Positions 9,829 through 19,705 of a DNA stretch of 64,000 nucleotides are shown piece by piece. The DNA comes from Dendrolimus kikuchii (lineage: Eukaryota; Arthropoda; Insecta; Lepidoptera; Lasiocampidae): assembly GCA_019925095.2 (NCBI GenBank), contig CM034407.1:17180710-17244709 (forward strand), written 5' to 3'. The notes below the pieces were generated by a model that had not been told where the DNA came from, ran no database searches, and saw nothing but the letters and a program-made list of their open reading frames with translations. The position numbers and the translations under genes are program-made. Position 1 is the stretch's first letter. Each line of letters opens with the position of its first letter.

Positions 9829-10122
9829 AGAATACAATTTCGTGCGGCCGGGCGGCCTGTCGTAAGAGGTGACAAAACAACCCACAGCCGGGTGGTAGGG
9901 CATTAGCCCGACTGGATGGCTAGCACCCCTGGTCTAAAGTATGTCACCATAACAATCTTGAGTTGTGTTCCGTCCGGCATTAGTGACCAGGTTCCAGCCT
10001 CCCTTAAGAGAGCAGCAGCGCGTTTGTAGCACCTTTGGTGTTGCAAATGTCCACAGGCGATGGTAACCGCTTTCCGTCAAGTGGGCCGGCTGCCTGTCTG
10101 CTGAACTCCCGCAATAAAAATA
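9829..10122 (+). mobile_element. SINE-A, lacking its first 25 bases
   Basis: Begins AGAATACAATTTCGTGCGGC and runs to the A-rich tail. Directly abuts the 3' end of the Penelope-like element. Confidence 0.85.
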
Positions 10123-10130
10123 ATACATAA

Positions 10131-11180
10131 TAATATTTTCTTAAGTTTTCGCGACTTGTATACATAATAAAACTACGTTTTAACGGTTTTAAGCGCGGTA
10201 ATTTTATTTGATTTTGGGTTTTCCGACGTTTCGGCCAGTTTTCAGTGGCCGTGATCACGGAAGACAAAGATGTCAAGTGTCAACGAGTATTGTTAAAGTT
10301 TTATTTAGCCTACCGCCAACTTATTCATTTTAATTATTTAATTTTAATTTTGTTTATGGTTATTATTTACTCTATGGGAGCCTAATCTAATTTACTACCG
10401 CTTCGCAACATGTTATGACTTGAAGAGAAGAAGCGTCTTGCGCCGCTTCAACTCTTCAGCAAACATGCCTAGCTCTAATAATTTTATATAATATTAAAAT
10501 GGGTGGAAGGAAAAATAAAAGTAATTATCAGTCAAGTTCGTTTGTGTTCCGTTGTACGCAGAAAGAGCTCACAGTGTCTTGAGGTCTGGCAGCTGGTTTT
10601 TGCTGGGTTTGCGTCTTAACAGTTTTGATAATTGGATCCCAAACAGGTGGTACTTGCCAACCATCTTCTCTATTGAAATTTGGGTGTTTTTTGATTTCAA
10701 TAGCCTCACGCATCATTCTAGGTATGAAACGATTCTCTTTTGCGAGGATTTGTGGGTTATCGAATCTGATGTAGTGGTTGGGTTTATCCAGCGTGTGTTC
10801 ACTGATCGCAGACTTCGTAGACCTTGTGTGTTTCATGTCAGCAATGTGTTCTTTTACTCGTGTTTTTATGCTCCTCTTTGTTTGCCGAATGTATGACAAT
10901 CCACACTCACAATCAAGCTTGTAGACCCCGGCATCCTGGAGTGGGATATTGCATTTCACAGGTCTCAGAAATTGGGTAATCTTTTTCTGCGGCTTGAAAT
11001 ATGTTTTGATTGAAGCTCGCCTGAGGATGTGGCCAATTCTGTCTGTGACCCCCTTGATGTAGGGTAGGGTAGCAGGGCACCGCTCAACTGAAGGTGGTTT
11101 GGGGCCTTTGTGACGTTGGTAATACATAATAGCTAGAAATTTCGTCTAATATCGACTACAAGAATGGGTACTGATTCGCA
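10131..11180 (-). mobile_element. PLE: Penelope-like element, 5'-truncated
   Basis: Minus strand. The GIY-YIG coding end (separate entry) is followed by about 400 bases of 3' region. This ends with CGAAACGTCGGAAAACCC, TACCGCGCTTAAAACCGTT and a CGCGAAAACTTAAG terminus. The same terminal block appears at 40.3 kb and, inverted, at 50.3 kb. A 90-base stretch at about 10355-10450, containing CGCTTCGCAACATGTTATG, is absent from the 40-kb copy. The 5' limit is uncertain. Confidence 0.8.
10528..11127 (-). pseudogene. Penelope GIY-YIG endonuclease domain fragment
   Basis: A 199-codon open frame. In Penelope-like elements the reverse transcriptase is followed by a GIY-YIG nuclease that nicks the target DNA; this is that C-terminal part. 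Visible motifs are GVYKLDCECG (residues 67-76), SYIRQT (78-83), an RVKEH block (90-94) and REAIEIKKH (140-148), with Cys73, Cys75, His94 and His111 spaced as in the family. The usual YIG glycine is arginine here (YIRQT), which may impair activity. No reverse transcriptase precedes it, so it is a relic even though the frame is open. It runs past the stop used by the 40-kb copy. Confidence 0.85.
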
Positions 11181-11322
11181 ACAATTGATTGCTGTTTTAA
11201 GGAGAAAAAATAGCAAAAAACTATATGAATTTAAACAAAGCTATATTAAATTACATATAATCGAATACAATGCAAGAAAACTTAACTTATTTGTATTGTA
11301 TTCTACTCATAGTCCCTTAAGA

Positions 11323-11628
11323 CTATAAGTAGAATACTGAGACCAAATCACCGTCTTCTATGGGTAAGGTGCCCAGAAGGCTGGCTACGTGTTCTCGCTG
11401 GATCGCCATACTGATCCGTTGGCCGAGGTAAGCACCAGCCCTCTGATCACCCGAAGAGTCAATGAGTCGTTTCGATAAATTTTGGTAGAGGCTCATGGCC
11501 TCAGGACCCCACGGTCCAGGCGTCTCGACAGCAAACGGCACAAACATATAACTCTCACTGAGGGTTGCACATTTGCGCCGCTTGAGTGATTCGGCTGTTT
11601 CTGCCGCTGAACCGGCTGATTTAGACGT
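11323..11628 (-). pseudogene. LINE-M: conserved retroelement C-terminal module
   Basis: The minus-strand frame gives SAGSAAETAESLKRRKCATL, FVPFAVETPGPWGPEA, SKRLIDSSGDQRAGAYLGQR and ISMAIQREHVASLLGTLP. I recall this module at the C-terminus of retrotransposon-type reverse transcriptase proteins in many invertebrates, but cannot name the clade. It is repeated six times in the window (23.1, 34.2, 48.4, 51.0 and 57.1 kb). The 3' flank (GAGTAGAATACAATACAAAT) is shared with the 51-kb copy. Confidence 0.65.
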
Positions 11629-11704
11629 ATTTGGTAATTAGAGTCGTTCAATTCATTCAAAAACTATATTGTCTTTATGTGAAGACTTCATCTTGATATC
11701 TTAC

Positions 11705-11832
11705 TTCATTGCCAACGGGTGGCAATTGGAACAATAAGTACATTAGTTAACAAAACTGCCTAAATGGTGCATGCTTCCCGGCTAGAATTTGAAACATAAT
11801 CTTTGGAGTGCTCTAGCTATTAAGCTACCAGG
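11705..11832 (-). mobile_element. SINE-D relic
   Basis: AACTGCCTAAATGGTGCATG and TTAAGCTACCAGGC correspond to the 5' half of SINE-D in degraded form. Confidence 0.45.
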
Positions 11833-11846
11833 CTTGGTTTCTTATA

Positions 11847-12592
11847 CTTTTTTTATTGCAGGAGTTCAGCAGAGAGACAGACGGTCCACCTCATGGAAAG
11901 CGGTTACCATCGCCTATAGACATTTGCAACTGCAAAGGCGTTACAAGTGCGCTGCTGCTCTCATAAAGGAGACTGGAACCTGACCACTAATGCTGGAGCA
12001 CAACTCAAGGTTCTTATGGCAGCATACTCTATACCAGGGGTCACCAATTAGTTTCGCTCGAGGTCAAAAAATTAAATGACCATCGCGGTCCGCACAACAT
12101 TTTATAGAAAAAAATATTTATTGTACAAAATAAAAATTTATGTAATTACGGAATGCGGATTATCTGTCTGAAGTTTGCAGTAAAATTGGTTCAAGCTATT
12201 GACATTAAATCCTTGAAATTTATTCTTAATGACGTTTATCTTCGAAAATGCTACTTCACAAATATATTTTGACCGAAACAAAGTAAGAAGTTATAAAGCT
12301 AATTTTGTAGTTCTGGATATTTATTACCACACACAAATTTTATCCAGAACTCTTCGTTTCTGTTTTAAAACTGTAGTGCAAGATGCTGTGTTCTCGCGGT
12401 CCGCACAAAATAGGTCGACGGTCTGGATGCGGGCCGCGGTCCGCTATTTGGCGACCCCTGCTCTAGACCAGGCGTGATAGTCATCCAGGCGGGTAAATAC
12501 CCTGTCACCTGGCTGTGGGTTGTTTTGTCGCCTCTTACAACAGGCCGTCCGATCACAGGAAATTGTATTCTTTTTCCGTTCCTGCACGGATA
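11847..12592 (-). mobile_element. SINE-A split by a hAT-type element
   Basis: 11847-12034 and 12469-12592 are the two halves of one SINE-A. Removing the insert and one 8-bp duplication restores the family sequence CTCTAGACCAGG. Confidence 0.9.
12035..12460. mobile_element. hAT-type non-autonomous DNA transposon
   Basis: 426 bp with terminal inverted repeats CAGGGGTCACCAA and TTGGCGACCCCTG. Flanked by CTCTATAC and CTCTAGAC, an 8-bp target duplication with one mismatch. The interior (TCGCGGTCCGCACAA appears twice, inverted context) has no complete transposase. The 8-bp duplication and CAGGG ends are hAT hallmarks. Confidence 0.85.
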
Positions 12593-12650
12593 AAAATAGG
12601 CAAAAGGATAAAATTAAACATACTCAATTAATAGAACAACAAAGAATATA

Positions 12651-13150
12651 GCCTATGCCGGGCCTACCTCACTGCAACGCAGAGGCTCGGGGTTCGATTC
12701 CTGGTATAGTAAATTTCGGAAACGTATTTTCTCCGTTATTTACTATAGCCTGGGTGTCTGGGATCGGCCCCAGAGTAGTCCGTTCTATATTACCCATAAC
12801 ACAAGCGTAACTTGCTTAATTTGGGGATATACAAAATGTGTGTTTCTCTGAATGCATGATGAAAAAATGACTAAACAGATATACAATGCAAAAGTGGATG
12901 GATGTAGAAGTCGTGGAAGGCCACGACACACCTTTCATGATCAAATTGATTGTGTATTAGCAGAAGGTGATGTCAGGAGCCTTAAGAACAGACGAGCGTG
13001 CATGACAAGAGCTATGAATGTCAAAGAAGTAAGTGAGGTGTGTAAGTATAAGCCTGAATGGCACTCTGTTGTTCGTGCCTACCCCGCAAGGGAACTGGCG
13101 TGAAGTTATGTATGTATCCGTTTGTCTACCGATTATTATTATTATTATTA
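12651..13150 (+). mobile_element. SINE-N, 5'-truncated and split by LINE-B
   Basis: From the CTACCTCACTGCAACGCAGA segment and the B box GGTTCGATTCC to GGGGATATACA, then interrupted. The family end GTTTGTCTACCGATTATTAT resumes at about 13119. The A-box end is missing. Confidence 0.7.
12851..13115 (+). pseudogene. LINE-B ORF2 C-terminus
   Basis: Encodes MHDEKMTKQIYNAKVDG, RSRGRPRHTFHDQID and VVRAYPARELA, then stops and enters the short 3' UTR AAGTTATGTATGTAT. The frame is open in this stretch, but only the last 80 or so codons of the element are present. Confidence 0.8.
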
Positions 13151-13285
13151 TATCACGGGTTGTCTGGAAGAGATCGCTTCTTAGCGATAAGACCGCCCAT
13201 TGTACACATTAGAATATTTTTAGGCTATAAGATTTTTTGTTTTCTGTAATGGTGTACAATAAAGTGTTATCTATCTATCTATCTA
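13148..13285 (+). mobile_element. LINE-C 3' end
   Basis: TTGTCTGGAAGAGATCGCTT...AGCGATAAGACCGCCC hairpin, GGTGTACAATAAAGTG, then a (TATC)n terminus. Confidence 0.85.
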
Positions 13286-13433
13286 TTATTATTATATATA
13301 TTTTAGGACAAAGAAGAATAGTTATAAGATAAAGTTTTCTTTTGCTTTAAAGACTTACTTAGATCCTTTTAAATTTCATGAAAGGTGACAGGGACTTTTG
13401 TGCTAAGTAAATGTATTCAGTTGAGATATGACC

Positions 13434-13637
13434 TTAACCCTTCAGCCATTCTAAAATCCGCAAGACTAACACTATCACTATCTCGTAATATACCAAGAAA
13501 ATATACCCATTTCATGCAAATCATACAAATCCTATATAAACAGAGTGAGACAACAACACAAAAACGATCACGTGCACAAACGCGATTTGCACTCTCATCG
13601 CGGACACATATGTGCTATTAGTGAGCTGAAGGGTTAA
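13434..13637. mobile_element. piggyBac-like MITE
   Basis: TTAACCCTTCAGC at 13434 is matched perfectly in reverse by GCTGAAGGGTTAA ending at 13637. TTAA target sites next to termini that start CCC are typical of the piggyBac superfamily. The roughly 196-bp interior has no coding capacity. The 13-bp perfect match could be chance only with low probability, but no second copy is in the window. Confidence 0.65.
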
Positions 13638-14128
13638 AAAAGCGTTATATTTTTCAATTACAAAATTGATAACAGCAGTCCTTAAATTCTATCGGTAAGA
13701 CGAGAAATCTTAAACATAAGGTTACAAATATAATACGTAATCGATTTAACTAAATGAATTTGAACAATTATGAAGATGAAAAAAAAATCCACTGAGTATT
13801 ATTTTTTTCTTTCATTACTTATCAATTCCATTTCATACAATATATACAAGTAACAAAGCATCAATTAATAAACCAATGAGGTTTGCATGTGATGCAACAC
13901 ACCCTCGAGTTAAAAATTAGGACCGTATATATACACTTCTATATAACATATATACACATTTACACAACTCATACACATATATATTAGAACGTATGTATAT
14001 TCATAAACAATAAAACATAAACACAGTCGTCAGCATTCATACACACAGCCTGTCACTGCCAGTTTTCTAGGAAGTAGTTTTTTTAGTTTGATTTTAATAT
14101 TTTCAACGTTTAAAGATTCTCGTAGAAT
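13638..14128. other. AT-rich unassigned sequence
   Basis: Contains ATATATACAC-type low-complexity stretches near 13930-13990. No gene seen. Confidence 0.5.
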
Positions 14129-14420
14129 AGACATTCTAGAATTCTATTATTCTGGGAGGCGTTCCTCGATTTTAAATTGAAATATATAATATTTCTTAAT
14201 AATTTATTTAAAAAAATCAAGAGACGCCTCCCAAAACAATAGACATTCTAGAATTCTATTGTTTTGGGAGGCGCTCCTCAATTTTAAATTTAAATATATT
14301 ATATTTCTTAATAATTTATTTAAATTTAAATTCAAGGAACGCCTCCCAAAACAATAGACATTCTAGAATTCTATTGTTCTGGGACGCGTTTCTCGATTTT
14401 AAATAAATTCTATTTCTTAA
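14129..14420. repeat. Tandem array of a 113-bp foldback unit
   Basis: AGACATTCTAGAATTCTATT starts at 14129, 14241 and 14355. Within each unit TTTTGGGAGGCGCTCCTC and its complement GGAACGCCTCCCAAAACAAT form a stem around an AT-rich loop. Two full units and a partial third. MITE-derived satellite is the likeliest explanation; no family recognised. Confidence 0.8.
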
Positions 14421-15357
14421 TATATTATAACGACTAAGAAGGTTATTCGTTACAAGTACACTGTAAAAGAAATTTCATACGTCAGTTACATGTATGAACA
14501 TGACAATTGTATAAAGGTTCCCTTTTACTGAAATACCAACGAAACCGCAAAAATACGTTTAAATTTCGTAGAAGCTTATGAAATCATGTAAACAAACTTG
14601 TTGAGTTTACCAACATATTGAACTCTGGCCCTTCTGAAACACGAAGTCAAAGCAATAATCGTTAAAATCAATTCAGCATTTTTTCCATAAAATTCATGCT
14701 CTTCAAAACGAATCGACTCGTATTTTTTTTAATATCGTGCAACTTTATTCCGATGATTGAGTATTCATTGAATGGAAAAATTATTCCCGCATATTTGGAT
14801 TCATGAAAAATCCATTTTTTTTCTGTACAACAAAAAAGTTATTATTTTGTTTCACTAAATATTTTGTATTTTTTACTTTGAAGTTCACTAAATTTGAAAC
14901 CAAATTAAAAAGTATCCTTCTTAAAAAGGAATATTACAATATTGAAGAATATTTAAATGATAAAACTCCGTTTATATGGCAGCTCGCTCCAGCCTCTTAT
15001 ACAATCGTCTGTATAACGTTTTAATTTTACCAAACACGTAAGGGATTTATGGAGATATGTTGCAGCATAAAATATGAAATATGGACCCCTGGGGGTACAT
15101 ATAAAACTTCAAGGAGTCCACGTCAACAAAAACCAAATCTGGGGGTCCGCGAGCGGCACATAAAGGACCACAATAGTAAATTCAATTTAAGCAAGAATTT
15201 TTCAATTTTCTATAAATATAATAAAAAATACCATAGTGCGCGTTTGTACTTAGGTACAAGCTATAAATATGGGACCAAGTAGACACTATATGGAATCCAA
15301 CCCAAAAAGTGTCAAAATCAATTCAAAAAGAAAACCAGTTGTGGCTGAACATATATA
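14421..15357. other. AT-rich unassigned sequence
   Basis: Short open frames occur but none has recognisable motifs. Copies elsewhere in the window were not seen. Confidence 0.5.
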
Positions 15358-15368
15358 ACTTATATATA

Positions 15369-15401
<33 letters not shown>

Positions 15402-15408
15402 ACACAGC

Positions 15409-15447
<39 letters not shown>

Positions 15448-15449
15448 GT
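15358..15449. repeat. (TA)n and (CA)n microsatellites
   Basis: TA tract at 15361-15382, then ACACAC tract at about 15412-15437 and a short TA tract. Confidence 0.9.
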
Positions 15450-15617
15450 TGCTCCTTTTTTTAAATCGGTTAAAAAGTTTGAAAGCGATCTCTTCCAGTC
15501 ACCCCGGGCTATAAATTTTATAAACGAATTTAAAGAAGGAAGAAAGAAAGAAAAAAGAAAAATATTTATTTCTAATAGCGAAACAACACAAAAATAAGTA
15601 GTAACACAACAAAGTAT
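15450..15617. other. Possible inverted LINE-C relic
   Basis: On the minus strand, GACTGGAAGAGATCGCTTTC near 15483-15503 resembles the LINE-C hairpin region but diverges after it. Then an AAGAAAGAAAG tract. Confidence 0.3.
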
Positions 15618-16464
15618 TGTTACGACCTACACGCCGACAAAAGTGGATTCACACCTGCTACCGCAAAAACACACTTTTTTACCTTTCGGCATTTGGACTT
15701 CTTTTGTTTACTTTGTGCTTACAATTTGTGTTTAGAAAACAGCCCATTGTGTATTGTAATCTTTTATGGCAGTCATTAGCCAGGTGTGTCGGACTGATTC
15801 TAAAAAATTCGGTCCACGCGGTCAGGCAGACATACTGTATCTGTGCAGTACAAAGCAATGGCCCAATGGAGAGATCGGCAGTCAAGCTATAACCACGAGC
15901 GAAGCAGGACTTGTGTACATTCGGTAATCAATTTAGTGACGGACTTTGAGCGTGTTATTGAATCGTGCATTACGTTTGGACTGGTTGTGTTCAGTTACAT
16001 TTGTACCTGTGTTATACGTGTTTGTATAGTTCTAATAAACTCTATAATAGTTGGCAAGTAACAACACTGATCTTGACATATTTGAAAACAGCTTCTGTAA
16101 ATATTGTAAGCGATTAAAAAATATTCCTAAATAACGCTTTACAATTAATGATACAATAGATTTAACTATATAGTACCGTATGTGCGTGTGTCTGTGAGTG
16201 TGTGTGAGTGTGTCTGTGTGGGCGTGTGTGCGTGAGTGCGCGCGTGTGTGCGCGTGTGTATGTGTTTATGTATATAAACACAAGCGTTTACACCTGTTTA
16301 GTTTTATGAGTTTTCTGTATGCACCTATTTAGAATTGCAATCCAGATTGTTATGTTAGTAATGTAATGTTTTAATTTGTTTTGGTTGTAATTTGTTTTGT
16401 GCATCAATAAAAAAAATAAAAAAAAATCAACGGTATTTTAATTCGAGTCCTGCGACTCATAACA
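15618..16464 (+). mobile_element. LTR-E solo LTR interrupted by a poly-A insert
   Basis: TGTTAC start at 15618 and ATAACA end at 16464, flanked by GTAT on both sides (4-bp duplication). The LTR sequence stops at CTCTATAAT (16048) and resumes at CAACGGTATTTTAATTC (16427). Confidence 0.85.
16049..16427 (+). mobile_element. Retroposed insert with poly-A tail
   Basis: About 380 bp ending GCATCAATAAAAAAAATAAA-like (AATAAA plus poly-A). It includes a GT-rich stretch at 16183-16270. The source transcript is not recognised; the tail and position inside the LTR show insertion by retroposition. A few target bases appear lost. Confidence 0.65.
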
Positions 16465-16777
16465 GTATAAATAATTTAATATACATATGCTGCTTCATAA
16501 ATCAATTTGCTATCAAAACTATTCCCCATTTTAGATTGGATGATAGCACTGAACGCTCTATCAAATGGTCCTCCAATTACCGTACTTTAATCTGAATGAA
16601 TTCACTGAAGTTCGTAAAGAGCGTTTAGATTTCAAGAGGCTTTATAGCTTTTGAAAATATCTTGAAATTCAAATTGGTTTCTGCATAATAAGTCAATCTA
16701 TTATGGTATCATACACGTGTATTTTGTATAGATGCAGGATTAGAAATCTATTATATTATAACCTTCTAAACATGCCG
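16465..16777. other. Unassigned sequence
   Basis: No gene or shared repeat recognised. Confidence 0.45.
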
Positions 16778-17276
16778 TGTTTGTTCTTAAGGCTTCTGAC
16801 CTTCTGCTAGTACACGATCAATTTGATCATGGAAGGTATGTCGTGGCCTTCCACGACTTCTGCATCCATTCACTTTTGCATTGTATATCTGTTTAGTCAT
16901 TCTTTCATCATGCATTCTTTCCACATGCCCGAATCACCGGAGCATTCCTTTCCTTACCTTCACCCCGACACTGTCTTTCAGACCAACTCTCTTTCTTACT
17001 TCGGTATTACGAACGCGGTCCGCGAGCGTCACTCCGCAGATTTTGCGCAGTGCTCGCATCTCGACCGCGTTTACTCTACTTTCATGCTCTCTCCATACCC
17101 AACTCTCGCTTCCATACGTGAGCGTAAGTACCAACATCGCGTTGTGCATGGCGAGCCGCGTTGTGCATTCACACTATTCCCCAAATTCACTCTTCTTTCT
17201 ATGTCAGCGGTGTACCTTCCATCCCTGCTAAAAGCACATCCAAGATATACAACCTCATTCACTTGCTCCAGCATAT
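16778..17276 (-). pseudogene. LINE-B ORF2 fragment without its 3' end
   Basis: Minus strand gives MLEQVNEVVYLGCAFSRDGR, then MRALRKICGVTLADRVRN, RKRVGLKDSVGVKVRKGML and, with frame damage, the IYNAKVDG segment. The last 80 bases and the ATGT tail are missing and a few bases are deleted near 16800, so it is an old, trimmed copy. Confidence 0.75.
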
Positions 17277-17466
17277 ATAAGTATATTCGTCTACTACAAT
17301 AACGTTTAACAATAAACTAAAAGGTATTAGCGAGTGGCCCGGAGTGGCACGTGTGTTTCCAACGAGATGCTACGACCAACGAACGAAGTGAGCCACGGCC
17401 CGTGTTACTAAGCAAACTAATAACTACGCGCTCACTCGGCGATGCTTGTAAAATATATTTCAAATT
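17277..17466. other. Unassigned, GC-richer patch
   Basis: 17330-17440 is richer in GC than its flanks, but I see no coherent reading frame. Confidence 0.4.
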
Positions 17467-17722
17467 CAGGGTCGGATTTAGAAATATGACGCCTGTAGGC
17501 TATTCAAATTTTACCGCCCCTACCGATAAATCGATACCCTAATTCACAATCATATTAATTACATCATTTTTTTGTCAATGAAATTGTAACGTGAGACCTG
17601 TATAGTTTTGAATTAGACCTCCTTTTTAACGTAGTTTGAAGATTGTCCCCAAATTTGCTGCCCCTCCAAAATCTGCCGCCCTAGGCTCCAGCCTACCCAG
17701 CCTGTTGGTAAATCCACCACTG
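17467..17722. mobile_element. hAT-type non-autonomous DNA transposon
   Basis: 256 bp. Ends CAGGGTCGGATTTA and TAAATCCACCACTG are imperfect inverted repeats. Flanks TTCAAATT and TTCAAATG are an 8-bp target duplication with one mismatch. No transposase inside. Confidence 0.75.
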
Positions 17723-17730
17723 TTCAAATG

Positions 17731-18340
17731 GAATTTATTTTAAACAACAACAGTATTAGGTGCTAACTCCCCTATCCTCAGAATGTGTAAAATTCTCAAC
17801 AGTAGCAGTGATGTTACTGACATTCACTCTGACTCCAAAAATTCATTTTATAAAAAGATTCGTTTGGCCAACAAGACACTAATTAGACATTGACGGACGG
17901 ACAGACTAGTTTCATTTACCTTACACATTTTTGTTATATTTATTACTAGAGTTTAAGTAAATAACATAGAAGAAATTAAACTGCAAGCTGTGTTCACCTA
18001 TAATTAGTTTTTCATCGGATGGCAAAACTTAGTCATAAGTCTAGTAACTGATCAAATGTGCAAAACTGTTGGTGCTCCTTATTAAAATAAAATAAAATAA
18101 AAAACAAAAATAAACGTGTGTATGTGTGTTAAATAATTTAGTTTTAAGTTGATTATAAGTTAAGTGTTTGTCGATATATATTTAGGATTAATATGTCAGT
18201 CAGTCAGTACTTATGTAATATCCCTACAGAAGCTATTAAAAAAAAATCAACAGAAATAAACTATATAAACGACGGAGAACACGATGTAATTTTTTTAGAG
18301 TTCTTCGTTTGTTCGGGAATTCACGTAAAAACCGAGATAT
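17731..18340. other. Unassigned sequence
   Basis: AT-rich; a TAAAATAAAATAAAATAAAA tract near 18083. No gene seen. Confidence 0.45.
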
Positions 18341-18818
18341 AATCCGTGCAGGAAGGGAGAAAGAATACAATTTCCTGCGGCCAGGCGGCCTGAAGTAAGA
18401 GGCGACCAAACAATCCACAGCCAGGTGGTAGGGCATTTGCTTGACTGAATGGCTACCACCCCTGGTCTAGAGTATGCCGACATAACAACCTTGAATTGCG
18501 TTCCGTCATTTTAAGAGAGCTTAAGAGAGCAGCAGCGCATTTTTTTTTAGTGCTGCTTTTCTAACTCGGGCGAACGAGATATGCCCGAGTCAATTGCTTT
18601 TTGTTTTTACTTTATTTAACTACAGGTTTTTCCTTATTTATTACTAACTACTTCTTTTAAGACAAATAATTTTTCGCTGTTGGGATTTGTTGGTTTTGGT
18701 TGGATAGCGCATTTGGAGCACCTTTGGTGTTGCAAATGTTCATAGGCGATGGTAACTGCTTTCCTTCAGTTGGACCTGTCTGCTGAAGTCAAGGTATAAA
18801 AAAAAATAAAAAAAATAA
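18341..18818 (+). mobile_element. SINE-A split by a retroposed insert
   Basis: Standard 5' end. A deletion removes the GGTTCCAGTCTCC region, and the copy is interrupted inside GCAGCGCATTTGTAGC. It ends in a TAAAAAAAAATAAA tail. Confidence 0.85.
18543..18715 (-). mobile_element. Short retroposed insert, poly-A tailed
   Basis: Flanked by AGCGCATTT at 18534-18542 and 18716-18724 (9-bp duplication). The T run at the left end is a poly-A tail on the minus strand. The insert carries ACTCGGGC...GCCCGAGT, an 8-bp perfect stem. The parent transcript is not recognised. Confidence 0.75.
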
Positions 18819-19457
18819 AGTACCTAATAATGGCAGACGTGTTCTAATACTAACAAAATAAAATATGCAACAATATCGGTATAACACTGTATTTTTCTTA
18901 TAGTATATACGAAACAAAAGAACTCAATTTACGCGATAATTTATACAGTGAACTGATAGAAATGTTTCACTAAGTATCTGTCGAAAGTTTTGCTGAAACA
19001 TTGAGATAAAAGAGGAAAAAAGCACCCTCAGATGCCCATCGGTGCCAACGAAGCCACGCCAAATAAACTGGCATATCAAGTAAGCGATAAATGTTCAGAC
19101 CGAGTCGCCCTTACTATTTGTTATTATATTCACCTCACTTTGTATTCGTTCAAAACGAACGTATAATACATTCGAGAAGAAGACTTCAACAGCGCGATGC
19201 ACGCGATGAACCTACTAAGTTTTTTTATTTATTTCATTCAATTACAATGTCATAACAGTCTTAAAGCTAAAACGACAATATACACCTTACCCTTAGCCTA
19301 TTGTATTAGTAATACACTTCAATGCATTTTTTTTTTCCTAAGAGACACGTGAAAATATGTAAATCTGTGTTTAGTTATTGTGTAAGTTGTTTTCGATCGT
19401 GTTACTAAACAGCTTTCAACCTTGTATATTATATTAACTGAATTTGCCCTTAAATAA
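18819..19457. other. Unassigned sequence
   Basis: No coding frame or shared repeat found. Confidence 0.45.
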
Positions 19458-19705
19458 TAACAACCCACAAACGTCTCACTGTCGGGCTCAGGCCGCCCAC
19501 TACAGGGGAACGGACAGTATACCCGCCACGCTTATCCAAGACGTCTTGGTAGGTTTGATATATCGGTTATTTCGATGTGCAGGTTGCATCACGATGTTTT
19601 CCTTCACGGTTGTTAGCACGTGATATTTGTAACAATATGAACATCAGGCCAGAAAACTGCCTAATTGCTGCATGCGTTCCGGCCAGGATTTGTACTCGTG
19701 ACTTT
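19458..19705 (-). mobile_element. SINE-D without its tRNA-like head
   Basis: Contains GCATCACGATGTTTTCCTTC and CTTGGTAGGTTTGATATATC. The match to the family stops at the GTTCCGGCCAGGATT region, so the promoter end is missing. Confidence 0.8.

Noticed and set aside
16823..17302. 159-codon plus-strand gene.
   Set aside because: It is the antisense of a LINE-B coding fragment; the minus strand carries the recognisable motifs.
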